DNA from: VBDM01 sp964430565
Lineage (GTDB): Bacteria > Pseudomonadota > Gammaproteobacteria > Burkholderiales > SG8-39
Reading direction: 5' to 3'
DNA length: 64,000 nt
NCBI GenBank assembly: GCA_964430565.1
Contig: CAYSFD010000019.1
Span: 1-64,000 of the forward strand
Shown: positions 23,491 to 32,139 of the stretch, piece by piece
Numbering within the stretch: the first letter of the stretch is position 1
How the letters are laid out: each line of letters begins with the position of its first letter
Notes under the pieces: generated by a model
The model's input: only the letters and a program-made list of their open reading frames with translations
What the model was told of the DNA's origin: nothing
Databases searched by the model: none
Program-made: the position numbers and the translations under genes

Positions 23491-24666
23491 GACCACTTCG
23501 AACAGGCCCGCCGCTCCCATGCCGCCGCCGATGCACATTGTGACCACGACGTGCTTTGCGCCGCGGCGCTTGCCTTCGATGAGCGCGTGGCCGGCGAGGC
23601 GCGCGCCCGACACGCCGTAGGGATGCCCAAGCGCGATCGCGCCGCCATCGACGTTGAGGCGCTCGTTCGGAATGCCGAGCCGGTCGCGGCAGTAGATGAC
23701 CTGCACCGCGAACGCCTCGTTCAATTCCCACAGACCGATATCGTCCACCTTGAGTCCGGCGCGCTGGAGCAGGCGCGGCACCGCGAACACCGGGCCGATG
23801 CCCATTTCGTCCGGCTCGCAGCCAGCGACCGCGAAACCGCGGAAAATTCCGAGCGGCTTCAAGTTGCGCTTTTCTGCGAGCTTCGCGTCCATCACCACGC
23901 AGGCGGAAGCGCCGTCGGAGAACTGGCTCGCGTTGCCGGCGGCGATCGTTCCACCCTCGATCGCCGGCTTGATCTTGGAGACGCCCTCCAGGGTCGTGTC
24001 GGCGCGGATACCCTCGTCCTGCTTCACCGTGACTTCCTCGATCCAGCTTTTTCCGGTCTCCTTGTCGGCCTTCTGCATCCTCACAGTTATCGGGAAGATT
24101 TCCGCATCGAAGCGGCCGGCCGAACGCGCGGCGGCGGCGCGCTGCTGGCTCTGGACGCCGAATTCGTCCTGGCGCTCGCGCGCTATGCCGTAGCGCTTCG
24201 CCACGATTTCGGCGGTCTGCAGCATCGGCATGTAGATCGCGGGCATGTGCCGCACCAGCCACTCGTCCTGCGCCATGTGCTGGTTCATCTCGTTCTGCAC
24301 GCAGGAGATCGACTCGACACCCCCCGCGACCATCACCGGAACCTTGTCCACGATGACGCGCTGCGCCGCCATCGCGATCGTCTGCAAGCCCGAGGAGCAA
24401 TAGCGGTTGACGGTCACGCCCGAGGTCGTGACCGGGCAGCCCGCGCGGATCGCGCTCTGCCTCGCGATGTTTCCGCCGGTCGCGCCTTCGGGATGCGCGC
24501 AGCCGAGGATCACGTCCTCGACCTCGGCCGGATCGACGCCGGCGCGCTCCATCGCGTGACGGATTGCGTGGCCGCCGAGCTTGGCGCCGTGGGTCATGTT
24601 GAGCGCGCCGCGCCAGGACTTGCACAGCGGCGTGCGGGCGGTGGATACGATTACTGCGTCGGTCAT
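23488..24666 (-). CDS. Acetyl-CoA acetyltransferase-family thiolase
   Basis: A 392-residue degradative-type thiolase. The acyl-accepting Cys is in VNRYCSSGLQTI, the catalytic His in GHPYGVSGARL and the second Cys in the C-terminal CIGGGMGAAG. AGGAG precedes the ATG. It would cleave a 3-oxoacyl-CoA. It is the upstream partner of the hpaH-rraA-hpaI genes on the same strand, separated by a REP-like hairpin, so the substrate may come from the same route. It is distinct from the pcaF thiolase near 47 kb. Confidence 0.92.
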   Translation of the reverse strand: MTDAVIVSTARTPLCKSWRGALNMTHGAKLGGHAIRHAMERAGVDPAEVEDVILGCAHPEGATGGNIARQSAIRAGCPVTTSGVTVNRYCSSGLQTIAMAAQRVIVDKVPVMVAGGVESISCVQNEMNQHMAQDEWLVRHMPAIYMPMLQTAEIVAKRYGIARERQDEFGVQSQQRAAAARSAGRFDAEIFPITVRMQKADKETGKSWIEEVTVKQDEGIRADTTLEGVSKIKPAIEGGTIAAGNASQFSDGASACVVMDAKLAEKRNLKPLGIFRGFAVAGCEPDEMGIGPVFAVPRLLQRAGLKVDDIGLWELNEAFAVQVIYCRDRLGIPNERLNVDGGAIALGHPYGVSGARLAGHALIEGKRRGAKHVVVTMCIGGGMGAAGLFEVV

Positions 24667-24697
24667 AGATGCTCCTGAAGCCGTTGCTGGGTCCGTT

Positions 24698-26419
24698 TCA
24701 ATGGATCTCGGGCTCGGCTGTGGGCGCCGTGCCTTCGAGGAAATCGAAATCGCAGCCTTCGTTCGCCTGACGGATGTGCTGCGAGAAGAGCGCGCCGTAG
24801 CCGCGCTCGAATTTTCTCTTCGGCGCCTGCCACTGGCGCTTGCGGCGCATCATCTCGGCGTCGTCGATCTCGAGCTGAAGCCGCCGGCGCGGCACGTCGA
24901 GCTCGATCGTGTCGCCGGTCTTGACCAGCGCGAGCGGCCCGCCGACCCAGGATTCGGGCGCGACGTGCAGCACGCAGCAGCCGAAGGCGGTGCCGCTCAT
25001 CCGTGCATCGGAGATCCTCACCATGTCGCGCACTCCCTGCTGCAGCAACTTTTTGGGGATCGGCACTTCCCACTCGGGCATGCCCGGCGCGCCGATGGGC
25101 CCAGCGTTTCGCAGCACGATCACGGAGTCCGCATCCACGTCGAGCGCGGGATCGTCGATGCGTGCCTGCAAGTCGTTGTAGTCCTCGAACACCACCGCGC
25201 GGCCCTTGTGCTGCAGCAGGCGCGGCTCGGCGGCGGCGGGCTTGACGATGGCGCCGTCGGGCGCGAGGTTGCCGCGCAGCACGGCAAGCGCGCCGGAGGC
25301 GATCAGTGCTTTTTCGCGCGGCAGGATCACGTCGGCGTTGAATATCTTCGCGCCTTCGAGGTTCTCGCCGAGCGTCCTGCCGCTCACCGTTTTGGCTTTG
25401 AGATCGAGCAGGTCGCCGATCGAGGCGAGCAGCGCTCGCAGTCCGCCCGCGTAGTAGAAATCCTCCATCAGGTACTTGCCCGAAGGCCGCAGGTTGGCGA
25501 TCACCGGCACCTTGCGTGAGATCGCGTCGAAGCGGTCGATATCGAGCGCGATGCCGGCGCGGCGCGCCATCGCGATCAGGTGAATGATCGAATTGGTCGA
25601 GCCGCCGCAGGCGAGCACGCAGGTGACGGCGTTGTCGAACGAGGACTGCGTGAGCAGGCTCTTGGGCGTCGCGTCTTCCCAGACGAGATCGACGATGCGC
25701 TTGCCCGCGGCGGTGGCCATTTTCGAATGATTGGAATCGGGCGCGGGGATCGAAGCCGACCCGGGCAGCGCGAGACCGAGCGCCTCCACGGCTGAAGTCA
25801 TGGTCGAGGCTGTCCCCATGGTCATGCAGTGCCCGGGGGAGCGCGCAATGCCGTCCCCTATCTCCTGCCAGTCGCGCTCGGTGATGGTGCCTGCGCGCAG
25901 CTCATTCCAGTACTTGCGCGCGTCACTGCCCGAGCCGAGGAATTGGCCGTGCCAGTTGCCGCGCAGCATCGGCCCGGCGGGCATGAAAATCATCGGCAGC
26001 CCCATCGAAAGCGCGCCCATGACGAGCGCCGGCGTCGTCTTATCGCAGCCGCCCATGAGCACGCAGCCGTCGGCCGGATACGAACGCAGCAGTTCCTCCG
26101 TTTCCATCGCGAGGAGGTTGCGGTACATCATGGTGGAGGGTTTCTGGAACGGCTCGGAGAGCGTGATAGCGGGCATTTCCACCGGGAATCCGCCCGCCTG
26201 CCACACGCCGCGCTTCACTTCCTCGGCGCGCTGGCGGAAGTGGGAGTGGCAGGCGTTGATGTCGCTCCAGGTGTTGATGATGGCGATCACGGGCTTGCCC
26301 TCGTAATCGCTCTTGTCGTAGCCCATCTGCGCGGTGCGCGAACGGTGATCGAAGGTCTTGCGATCGCCCACGCCGTACCAGCGGTGGCTGCGCAGCTCTT
26401 CGGGGCGTTTTCTCGGCAT
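24698..26419 (-). CDS. IlvD/Edd-family dehydratase, sugar-acid dehydratase-like
   Basis: A 573-residue dehydratase. The N-terminal ELRSHRWYG stretch resembles L-arabinonate/xylonate dehydratases more than biosynthetic IlvD. Three Fe-S ligand cysteines are visible, in NACHSH, GGCDKTTPA and SPGHCMTMG, as in the [2Fe-2S] members. It would convert a 2,3-dihydroxy acid to a 2-oxo acid. Placed first in a run that leads to aldolases acting on 2-oxo acids, it may feed HpaI or the RraA-like protein with a 2-oxo acid; that is inference. Confidence 0.9.
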   Translation of the reverse strand: MPRKRPEELRSHRWYGVGDRKTFDHRSRTAQMGYDKSDYEGKPVIAIINTWSDINACHSHFRQRAEEVKRGVWQAGGFPVEMPAITLSEPFQKPSTMMYRNLLAMETEELLRSYPADGCVLMGGCDKTTPALVMGALSMGLPMIFMPAGPMLRGNWHGQFLGSGSDARKYWNELRAGTITERDWQEIGDGIARSPGHCMTMGTASTMTSAVEALGLALPGSASIPAPDSNHSKMATAAGKRIVDLVWEDATPKSLLTQSSFDNAVTCVLACGGSTNSIIHLIAMARRAGIALDIDRFDAISRKVPVIANLRPSGKYLMEDFYYAGGLRALLASIGDLLDLKAKTVSGRTLGENLEGAKIFNADVILPREKALIASGALAVLRGNLAPDGAIVKPAAAEPRLLQHKGRAVVFEDYNDLQARIDDPALDVDADSVIVLRNAGPIGAPGMPEWEVPIPKKLLQQGVRDMVRISDARMSGTAFGCCVLHVAPESWVGGPLALVKTGDTIELDVPRRRLQLEIDDAEMMRRKRQWQAPKRKFERGYGALFSQHIRQANEGCDFDFLEGTAPTAEPEIH

Positions 26420-26484
26420 AGCTTTCCCGTGCGAAGATCGAAGCCGTCATTCTAGCCGCCGGGGCATCATCCCGCAGCGCGCCG

Positions 26485-27135
26485 TCAGGCAGGCGACAAA
26501 AGCAAGCCTTCTCTTTCGATGAAGCGGACGATGAAATCGAGCCCCTGCCCGGTCTTCAGGTTCGAGAAGACGAACGGGCGCCCGCCGCGCATTTTTTTCG
26601 CGTCGCGCTCCATGACTTCCAGTGACGCCCCCACCAGCGGCGCGAGGTCGATCTTGTTGATGATGAGCAGATCGGACTTGGTGATGCCCGGTCCGCCTTT
26701 TCTGGGGATCTTGTCGCCCGCGGCGACGTCGATCACATAGAGCGTGAGATCGGAGAGCTCCGGACTGAAGGAGGCGGCAAGGTTGTCTCCGCCCGATTCG
26801 ATGATGATGAAGTCGAGGTCCGGGAAGCGCCGGTTCAGGCGGGCCACCGCCTCCAGGTTGATCGACGCATCCTCGCGGATCGCGGTGTGCGGGCCGCCGC
26901 CGGTCTCGACCCCGATGATGCGCTCGGGCGCGAGCGCGTGGTTGCGCACCAGGAATTGCGCGTCTTCTTCGGTATAGATGTCGTTGGTCACGACGCCGAT
27001 TTCGTAGCGGTCGCGCAGCGCGCGGCACAGCATGAGGGTGAGCGCCGTTTTCCCCGAGCCGACCGGCCCGCCAATGCCCATGCGCAACGCCTGGGCGCTC
27101 CCGGAGCGGGCGCCTTGAGTGGGACGCTCCGTCAC
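26485..27135 (-). CDS. ureG: Urease accessory GTPase UreG
   Basis: A complete UreG of 216 residues. The P-loop is GPVGSGKT (residues 23-30); other signatures are TNDIYTEEDAQFL, VETGGGPHTAIREDAS, ESGGDNLAASFSPEL and NKIDLAPLVGA. It normally drives nickel insertion into urease. The GTG start overlaps the ureF stop by four bases (GTGA); the longer upstream frame is a shadow of ureF. No urease structural genes, ureD or ureE are in the window, so its partner must lie elsewhere or be lost. Confidence 0.93.
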   Translation of the reverse strand: MTERPTQGARSGSAQALRMGIGGPVGSGKTALTLMLCRALRDRYEIGVVTNDIYTEEDAQFLVRNHALAPERIIGVETGGGPHTAIREDASINLEAVARLNRRFPDLDFIIIESGGDNLAASFSPELSDLTLYVIDVAAGDKIPRKGGPGITKSDLLIINKIDLAPLVGASLEVMERDAKKMRGGRPFVFSNLKTGQGLDFIVRFIEREGLLLSPA

Positions 27136-27620
27136 GATCTGAACAGCCGGCTGTACTGCGTTTCGTGGCGGGAGGACGCGAGCGCGAACCCCGGCGCGAA
27201 ATTCGCGAGCTCGTCGTCCGCCAGCGCGCCGGCGCGGGCAGCGGCTGCGTCCAGCCGCTCGCCGAGCGCGAGCAACAGGCTCTGGCCCTCGGTTTGGCCG
27301 AGGGGCACTAACTTGACCGCCGCGATCACCTGGTTCTCGAGCCAGGCCCACAGGTAGGCGACCAGGGCATCGCCCGGGTCGAGGTCCCAGGCGATGACCG
27401 CATGCGCGAACGCAGCCGGGAACGAGATCTCTTCGATGCGCGCTTCGCCCGCGCCCAGCGCGGCAAGGAGTTTTTCGAGCGAGTAGCCCATCTGCGCGGT
27501 TTCGGCGCGCAGCTCGGCGGTCTCCCGGCTCGCCAGAAAAAAGGCGTTCCATCGCGCCGCCCCCGCGATATCGCCCGAGCGCCACGCCGCGCACAGGCGC
27601 AGGAATACCGGCGCCTCCAT
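27132..27620 (-). CDS. ureF: Urease accessory protein UreF, N-terminally truncated
   Basis: The 162 residues match the C-terminal two thirds of UreF: RLCAAWRSGDIAGAARWNAF, SRETAELRAE, VKLVPLGQT and the terminal SSRHETQYSRLFRS. About 60 N-terminal residues, including the conserved LPVGGFSYSQGLE-type region, are missing. I read the open frame upstream of the ATG back to its stop and found no UreF-like sequence, so this is a real 5' truncation and not a wrong start. It is probably a non-functional remnant beside intact ureG; the next gene on the other strand begins 138 bp away. Confidence 0.85.
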   Translation of the reverse strand: MEAPVFLRLCAAWRSGDIAGAARWNAFFLASRETAELRAETAQMGYSLEKLLAALGAGEARIEEISFPAAFAHAVIAWDLDPGDALVAYLWAWLENQVIAAVKLVPLGQTEGQSLLLALGERLDAAAARAGALADDELANFAPGFALASSRHETQYSRLFRS

Positions 27621-27757
27621 GCGGGCGACTGAGAATTGACCCCTCTGGACAGGAAGGCGCGCGCCCTCAAACGGTGCGAATTCGCGGATGCCCGCGCTAT
27701 CATGGTGCGCGGTATAAAATCAGTTCGAAACGGCGGAAGGAACATGGAGCGAAAGAG

Positions 27758-28486
27758 GTGATCGACAAGATCCTCCCCTCGGTCGAAACCGCGCTCGCGG
27801 ACGTGCGCGACGGCTCGACGGTTCTCATAAGCGGCTTCGGCGGCGCGGGTGTGCCCGAGGAGCTGGTCGACGCGCTCATCGCACAGGGAGCGAAGGAGCT
27901 GACGATCGTCAACAACAACGCAGGCAACGGCGAGATCGGCATCGCGGCGCTTTTTAAGGCCGGTCGCGTGCGCAAGCTCCTCTGCTCGTACCCTCGGCAG
28001 GTCGATTCGCACCATTTCCAGGAGGCTTTCCGCAGCGGCAAGGTCGAGCTCGAGCTGGTGCCGCAGGGCACGCTCTCCGAGCGCATGCGCGCCGCGGGCG
28101 CCGGGATCGGCGCCTTTTTCACGCCGACGGGCTACGGAACCGACCTCGCAAAGGGCAAGGAGACGCGCGTGATCGACGGAAAGGGACAGGTGCTCGAGTA
28201 CCCGCTCTACGGCGACGTGGCGCTGGTGAAAGCCGAACGCGGCGACCGCTGGGGCAATCTCGTGTACAGGAAGAGCGCGCGCAACTACGGACCGACCATG
28301 GCGAGCGCGGCGAAGGTCACGATCGCGCAGGTGTACGAGATCGTCGAGCTGGGAGAGCTCGATCCGGAATGCATCGTGACGCCGGGCATCTTCGTGACGC
28401 GCGTGGTGAAGGTCGCGCGGAAAGAGCGCAAGGTGCCCGCTGGCGGCGTCACGCGGGGCATATCGACCCGGGCGGCGGGGCGATGA
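27758..28486 (+). CDS. pcaI: 3-oxoadipate CoA-transferase subunit A
   Basis: A 242-residue alpha subunit of a family I CoA transferase, close to PcaI: STVLISGFGGAGVPEELVDAL, NNNAGNGEIGIAALF, SYPRQVDSHHFQEAF, PTGYGTDLAKGKETR and ELGELDPECIVTPGIFV. With PcaJ it moves CoA from succinyl-CoA to 3-oxoadipate. The start is a GTG with GGAG 8 bases upstream; an earlier frame extension is non-coding. A TATAAA at 27713-27718 could be the -10 of its promoter. The thiolase for the next step is at 46,864. Confidence 0.9.
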   Translation: MIDKILPSVETALADVRDGSTVLISGFGGAGVPEELVDALIAQGAKELTIVNNNAGNGEIGIAALFKAGRVRKLLCSYPRQVDSHHFQEAFRSGKVELELVPQGTLSERMRAAGAGIGAFFTPTGYGTDLAKGKETRVIDGKGQVLEYPLYGDVALVKAERGDRWGNLVYRKSARNYGPTMASAAKVTIAQVYEIVELGELDPECIVTPGIFVTRVVKVARKERKVPAGGVTRGISTRAAGR

Positions 28487-29142
28487 GCTACACGAATCTC
28501 ACCCGCGACGAGATCGCCAGGCGCATCGCGCAGGACATTCCGGAGGGCTCGTACGTGAATCTTGGCATTGGCATGCCGACGCTCGTCGGCAACCACCTGC
28601 CTAGAGACCGCGAGATCTTTCTGCACAGCGAGAACGGCATTCTCGGCATGGGCCCGGCGCCTGCGCCAGGCCAGGAAGACGCGGACCTAATCAACGCCGG
28701 CAAGGAGCCGGTGACGCTGCTCAGCGGCGGCGCGTACTTCCACCACACCGATTCCTTCGCGATGATGCGCGGCGGGCACCTCGACATCGCGGTGCTGGGC
28801 GCGTTCCAGGTCTCGGTGGAAGGCGACCTCGCCAACTGGCACAGCGGCGGCGACGCGATCCCCGCCGTCGGCGGTGCGATGGACCTCGCCGTAGGAGCAA
28901 AGAACGTCTGGGTGATGATGGAGCATCTCACCAAGGAAGGCCGGTCGAAAATCGTGAGCCGCTGCACCTATCCGCTTACCGGGATCGGTGTGGTCAAGCG
29001 CATCTATACCGACCTCGCTGTGATCGATGTGACGCCGGGCGGCCTGCAGGCGGACCGCCTCGTCGCCAGCCTCGCCTTCGAGGAACTTCAGCGCCTGACG
29101 GGAGTCCCGCTGCGACCCTCCAGTGCCCGAGCTGCGGTTTGA
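28483..29142 (+). CDS. pcaJ: 3-oxoadipate CoA-transferase subunit B
   Basis: A 219-residue beta subunit overlapping pcaI by four bases (ATGA). It has the catalytic-Glu motif HSENGILGMGPAPAPG, preceded by YVNLGIGMPTLV, then SGGAYFHHTDSFAMMRGGH and DLANWHSGGDAIPAVGGAMDL. Length and motifs match PcaJ. The 255 bp after it contain a 6-bp hairpin GTTCGC/GCGAAC just past the stop, and a possible 46-residue frame that I do not regard as supported. Confidence 0.9.
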   Translation: MSYTNLTRDEIARRIAQDIPEGSYVNLGIGMPTLVGNHLPRDREIFLHSENGILGMGPAPAPGQEDADLINAGKEPVTLLSGGAYFHHTDSFAMMRGGHLDIAVLGAFQVSVEGDLANWHSGGDAIPAVGGAMDLAVGAKNVWVMMEHLTKEGRSKIVSRCTYPLTGIGVVKRIYTDLAVIDVTPGGLQADRLVASLAFEELQRLTGVPLRPSSARAAV

Positions 29143-29315
29143 GTTCGCTGCGGCGAACAAACTCGTACGCGTGCGGGTGGTGTTCGAGTCGGATGAAAAG
29201 GGTGTTAAACGGGTGGCGCAGCCCGTCACGTCTTATCGCGTCAAACGCGCTTCCGCGAAGTAATCAATCGGGCTGCGGCTTGATGATGAACGGAATAACT
29301 GTCTACCGCCATGTG

Positions 29316-29346
29316 TTCGCCGATCGGCAGCACGTTGGCCTATAAT
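29316..29346 (+). promoter_or_regulatory. Candidate sigma70 promoter of the lectin-like gene
   Basis: A consensus -10 hexamer TATAAT at 29341-29346 lies about 50 bases before the gene's start codon. The best -35 candidate, TTCGCC at 29316, is 19 bases upstream and weak. The consensus -10 in a GC-rich background is the main support. Confidence 0.4.
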
Positions 29347-29397
29347 CCGGCCGGCGTTTTCCACATGAGTTCAAATCCATAAATCAGAGGAGTTCAG

Positions 29398-30063
29398 ATG
29401 AATCTTTCCAGAATCTCGGCAGCAAGTATTTGCGTCGCGGCAGTCGCAGCCGGTATGACATCCGTCGTGCAGGCCCAGCAGGCAAACATGACGTTCTTCG
29501 TGACCAGCGCCGGCACGGGCAAGGGCGCCGATCTCGGCGGCCTTGACGGCGCCGATACGCATTGCGGGGCGCTCGCGAAGGCGGCCGGCGCGAAAGCGGC
29601 GAACTGGCGCGCGTACCTGAGCACGACATTGCCGGGCGGCGACGCGGGCGCGAATGCGCGCGATCGCATCGGCAAGGGTCCGTGGCAGAACGCCAAGGGC
29701 GTGGTGGTGGCGAAGAACGTGAACGAGCTGCATTCCAGCAGCGGCAACCTCAACAAGCAGACCGCCTTGACCGAGAAGGGCGAGATGGTCAAGGGTCGCG
29801 GGGACACGCCGAACCAGCACGATATCCTGACGGGATCGGACCCGGCCGGGAATTTCTCGACGGCGGGCGGCGATACGACCTGCGGCAACTGGACCAAGAG
29901 CGGCGAAGGCTCGGCGATCGTCGGCCACCATGACTTGATCGGGTTGAAGGACACCCGCCATATGAAGTCCTGGAACTCCTCGCATGGCTCGCGCGGCTGC
30001 AGTCAGGAAAACCTTGTATCCACCGGTGGCAACGGCCTCTTTTATTGCTTCGCCGCAAACTGA
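29398..30063 (+). CDS. Secreted lectin/endostatin-like fold protein
   Basis: A 221-residue exported protein with a signal peptide (hydrophobic residues about 8-25, cleavage near VQAQQ). The mature part begins MTFFVTSAGTGKGADLGGLDGADTHC, a pattern found in small secreted bacterial proteins annotated as lectins and related to the endostatin/C-type-lectin fold. Further features are NWRAYLSTT, GDTTCGNW and a C-terminal SHGSRGCSQENL-GGNGLFYCFA, giving four Cys that could pair. Its ligand is unknown. It is monocistronic: consensus -10 upstream, AGAGGAG before the ATG and a strong terminator downstream. Confidence 0.8.
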   Translation: MNLSRISAASICVAAVAAGMTSVVQAQQANMTFFVTSAGTGKGADLGGLDGADTHCGALAKAAGAKAANWRAYLSTTLPGGDAGANARDRIGKGPWQNAKGVVVAKNVNELHSSSGNLNKQTALTEKGEMVKGRGDTPNQHDILTGSDPAGNFSTAGGDTTCGNWTKSGEGSAIVGHHDLIGLKDTRHMKSWNSSHGSRGCSQENLVSTGGNGLFYCFAAN

Positions 30064-30100
30064 AGGAAGCCGGCACGCGCACCCAAGTAGTCACCCGCTC

Positions 30101-30129
30101 AAACCCCTCTTCGGAGGGGTTTGTTTTTT
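30101..30129 (+). terminator. Rho-independent terminator after the lectin-like gene
   Basis: A perfect 9-bp stem AAACCCCTC / GAGGGGTTT with the stable TTCG tetraloop, followed by G and six T. It ends the transcript 66 bases after the stop codon. Confidence 0.93.
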
Positions 30130-30221
30130 CTGCCGGGCGCAGATTGTTGAACGGGCGAGGAGCATGCTATGGTCCAACGCTGCTAACCGCCTTGGAAAGT
30201 AACGCGAAAGGAGCCGATAGA

Positions 30222-30968
30222 ATGTATCCCGTCGCTGCATTCGGTCCAGGCAACTACCGCTTCGTGCCCGGTGTGCTGCCCTACTCGCGCGCCGTCGCAG
30301 CCATGCCGGGTTTTCGGATTCAGCGCGTACAGTTCAGACGACCCGCGCCGCTGGCCGAAGGGTTCGCGCGCATCGAACAGGTTCTCAAGGATGCCGGCCG
30401 GCCGACCACTGCGTTTTGCTCCTGCGAACTTCGTTCGCCTGCGCCGTATCCATCCATTTCCGGTTTTCGCTCGTTCAACGAACTCTACATAGCCACACTG
30501 GCGCGCTGGAAGATCTACGACGGCGTTACCAATCCGGTCACACGGTGCAATTTGTGTCCGATTTTCGACCCGCCTTCCGAGCCTTCCTTCCACTCATTCT
30601 CCTACACCGTCCAGGACACGGCGTCTCCGCGCTCGTTCGTGCTGGCGGGAGCCTGGGACGCGCCCGATGGCATGGGGCCGGAAGCCATCATCCGGCGTGG
30701 TGACGTGAGTCCCTCGGGACTGCGCGAGAAGGCCCGTTTTGTACTCGGAGAACTGGAACTCCGACTCGCCGCTCTCGGGCATTCCTGGGCCGACGTGACG
30801 GCGACGCAGGCGTACACGGTTCACAACCTGCACTCGTTTCTCGTCGACGAAATCATCGTGCGCGGCGCGGCCCGATCCGGACTGACCTGGCACTTCACCC
30901 GGCCGGTCGTCGAAGATTTTGAGTTTGAAATGGACTGTCGCGCAGTCTACGAAGAGCGGGTCATCTAA
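30222..30968 (+). CDS. RidA/YjgF-like protein of unknown role
   Basis: A 248-residue protein starting at the ATG behind GAAAGGAG. The N-terminal region has EGFARIEQVLKDAGRPTTAF and a CSCELRS stretch, and the second half has SFVLAGAWDAPDG and LGHSWADVTATQAYTVHNL, which recall the strand-helix pattern of YjgF/RidA proteins. Several Cys are present (CSCE, CNLC) and could bind a metal. I know no function. It opens a run of genes in the same direction that leads to a hydrolase and a TctC receptor. Confidence 0.65.
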   Translation: MYPVAAFGPGNYRFVPGVLPYSRAVAAMPGFRIQRVQFRRPAPLAEGFARIEQVLKDAGRPTTAFCSCELRSPAPYPSISGFRSFNELYIATLARWKIYDGVTNPVTRCNLCPIFDPPSEPSFHSFSYTVQDTASPRSFVLAGAWDAPDGMGPEAIIRRGDVSPSGLREKARFVLGELELRLAALGHSWADVTATQAYTVHNLHSFLVDEIIVRGAARSGLTWHFTRPVVEDFEFEMDCRAVYEERVI

Positions 30969-31019
30969 ACCTCTGGACTCGGACCTGATCTGACCTTAGT
31001 CTGAGCGGCGTCGCCCATC

Positions 31020-32117
31020 ATGTCCGAAGTCGCAACGAAAAAATCCTCCGACCCACGCGTCGCCGCGGCGATCGCGCACTGGGCGCCGCGCTTCGTATCG
31101 AATGGCGTGCTGCTCGCCGATTTCGAGGAAGTCACTGTCGGAATCGAGCGCTGGGAGGACTGGTGCCGCGCCTGGTGTGAACGCGCGAAGGTTCACGAGG
31201 TGCTCGGGCGCGAAGCGCTCGGGGAAGGGCACAAGCTGACCGCGGGCGAGCACTTGGTGCGCGCCTCGATGTACTACCACTTCGCCAAGTTCGTTTTCGT
31301 GCACGACCCAAAGCAGATGCGCGAGGCGCACCTGCGCTCGGTCGATTGCTACAAGGACGCGCTGCCGCTGATGCGTCCGCCGGGCGAGCGCGTTGCGATT
31401 CCCTTCGAGGGCAAAACCCTCTACGGCGTGCTGCGGCGTCCCCTTCAATCTCCGACGCGTCCCCCGGTGCTCATCATGGCGCCGGGTCTCGACTCGACCA
31501 AGGAGGAACTGCACGCCTACGAGGAGCCGTTCCTTGCGCGGGGCGTCGCAATCCTCGCGATCGACGGTCCGGGGCAGGGCGAAGCCGAGTACGACATTGC
31601 GATCTGCGGCGACTACGAGCGCGCTGCGCGCGCAGCCTGCGACTGGATCGAGAAACGCTCCGATCTCGACCCGGAGCGGATCGCCATGTGGGGCGTGAGC
31701 CTGGGCGGCTACTACGCGCCGCGCGCCACCGCCTACGAAAAGCGCATTCGCGCCTGCATTGCGCTCTCCGGGCCGTTCGAATGGAAGGAAATCTGGGCGG
31801 GGCTCCCGGTGCTTACTCGCGAGGCGTTCCGCGTGCGCAGCCATTGCAAGACGGAAGCGGAAGCGCTGCGTCACGCGGGGACATTGACGATGAAGGACGC
31901 AGCGGCGAAAATCACCTGCCCGATCTTCATCGTGACTGGACGCCAGGACCGCCTGGTGCCCGCATCGCACGGCGAGCAGCTCGCCAGGAGCGTCTCCGGG
32001 CCGGTCGAGTTGCTTATCGTCGAGGACGGCGGGCACAATGCCAACAACCGCCCGTATCGCTATCGCAGCCGTACGGCCGACTGGCTCGCCGGCCAGTTCG
32101 GGCTGCCGAAGGTCTGA
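31020..32117 (+). CDS. Alpha/beta hydrolase, 2,6-dihydropseudooxynicotine-hydrolase-like
   Basis: A 365-residue hydrolase with a helical N-terminal extension (about 1-120) and a C-terminal hydrolase core. Visible: IDGPGQGEAEYD, nucleophile GVSLGGYYA, acid region VTGRQDRLVP and catalytic His in DGGHNANNR. This two-part layout fits the FrsA/dihydropseudooxynicotine hydrolase group, which cleaves C-C bonds of diketone-like compounds. The substrate here is not known. It lies 22 bp before a TctC receptor gene. Confidence 0.85.
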   Translation: MSEVATKKSSDPRVAAAIAHWAPRFVSNGVLLADFEEVTVGIERWEDWCRAWCERAKVHEVLGREALGEGHKLTAGEHLVRASMYYHFAKFVFVHDPKQMREAHLRSVDCYKDALPLMRPPGERVAIPFEGKTLYGVLRRPLQSPTRPPVLIMAPGLDSTKEELHAYEEPFLARGVAILAIDGPGQGEAEYDIAICGDYERAARAACDWIEKRSDLDPERIAMWGVSLGGYYAPRATAYEKRIRACIALSGPFEWKEIWAGLPVLTREAFRVRSHCKTEAEALRHAGTLTMKDAAAKITCPIFIVTGRQDRLVPASHGEQLARSVSGPVELLIVEDGGHNANNRPYRYRSRTADWLAGQFGLPKV

Positions 32118-32139
32118 AAGTTTTTGAGGAGATGAAATC

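Noticed and set aside
27621..27722. In-frame upstream extension of ureF as a possible real N-terminus.
   Set aside because: Read back to its stop codon; the sequence has none of the conserved UreF N-terminal residues.
29123..29263. A 46-codon plus-strand frame starting GTG just inside the end of pcaJ.
   Set aside because: No recognisable ribosome site or family; overlaps a hairpin after pcaJ and may be chance coding in GC-rich DNA.
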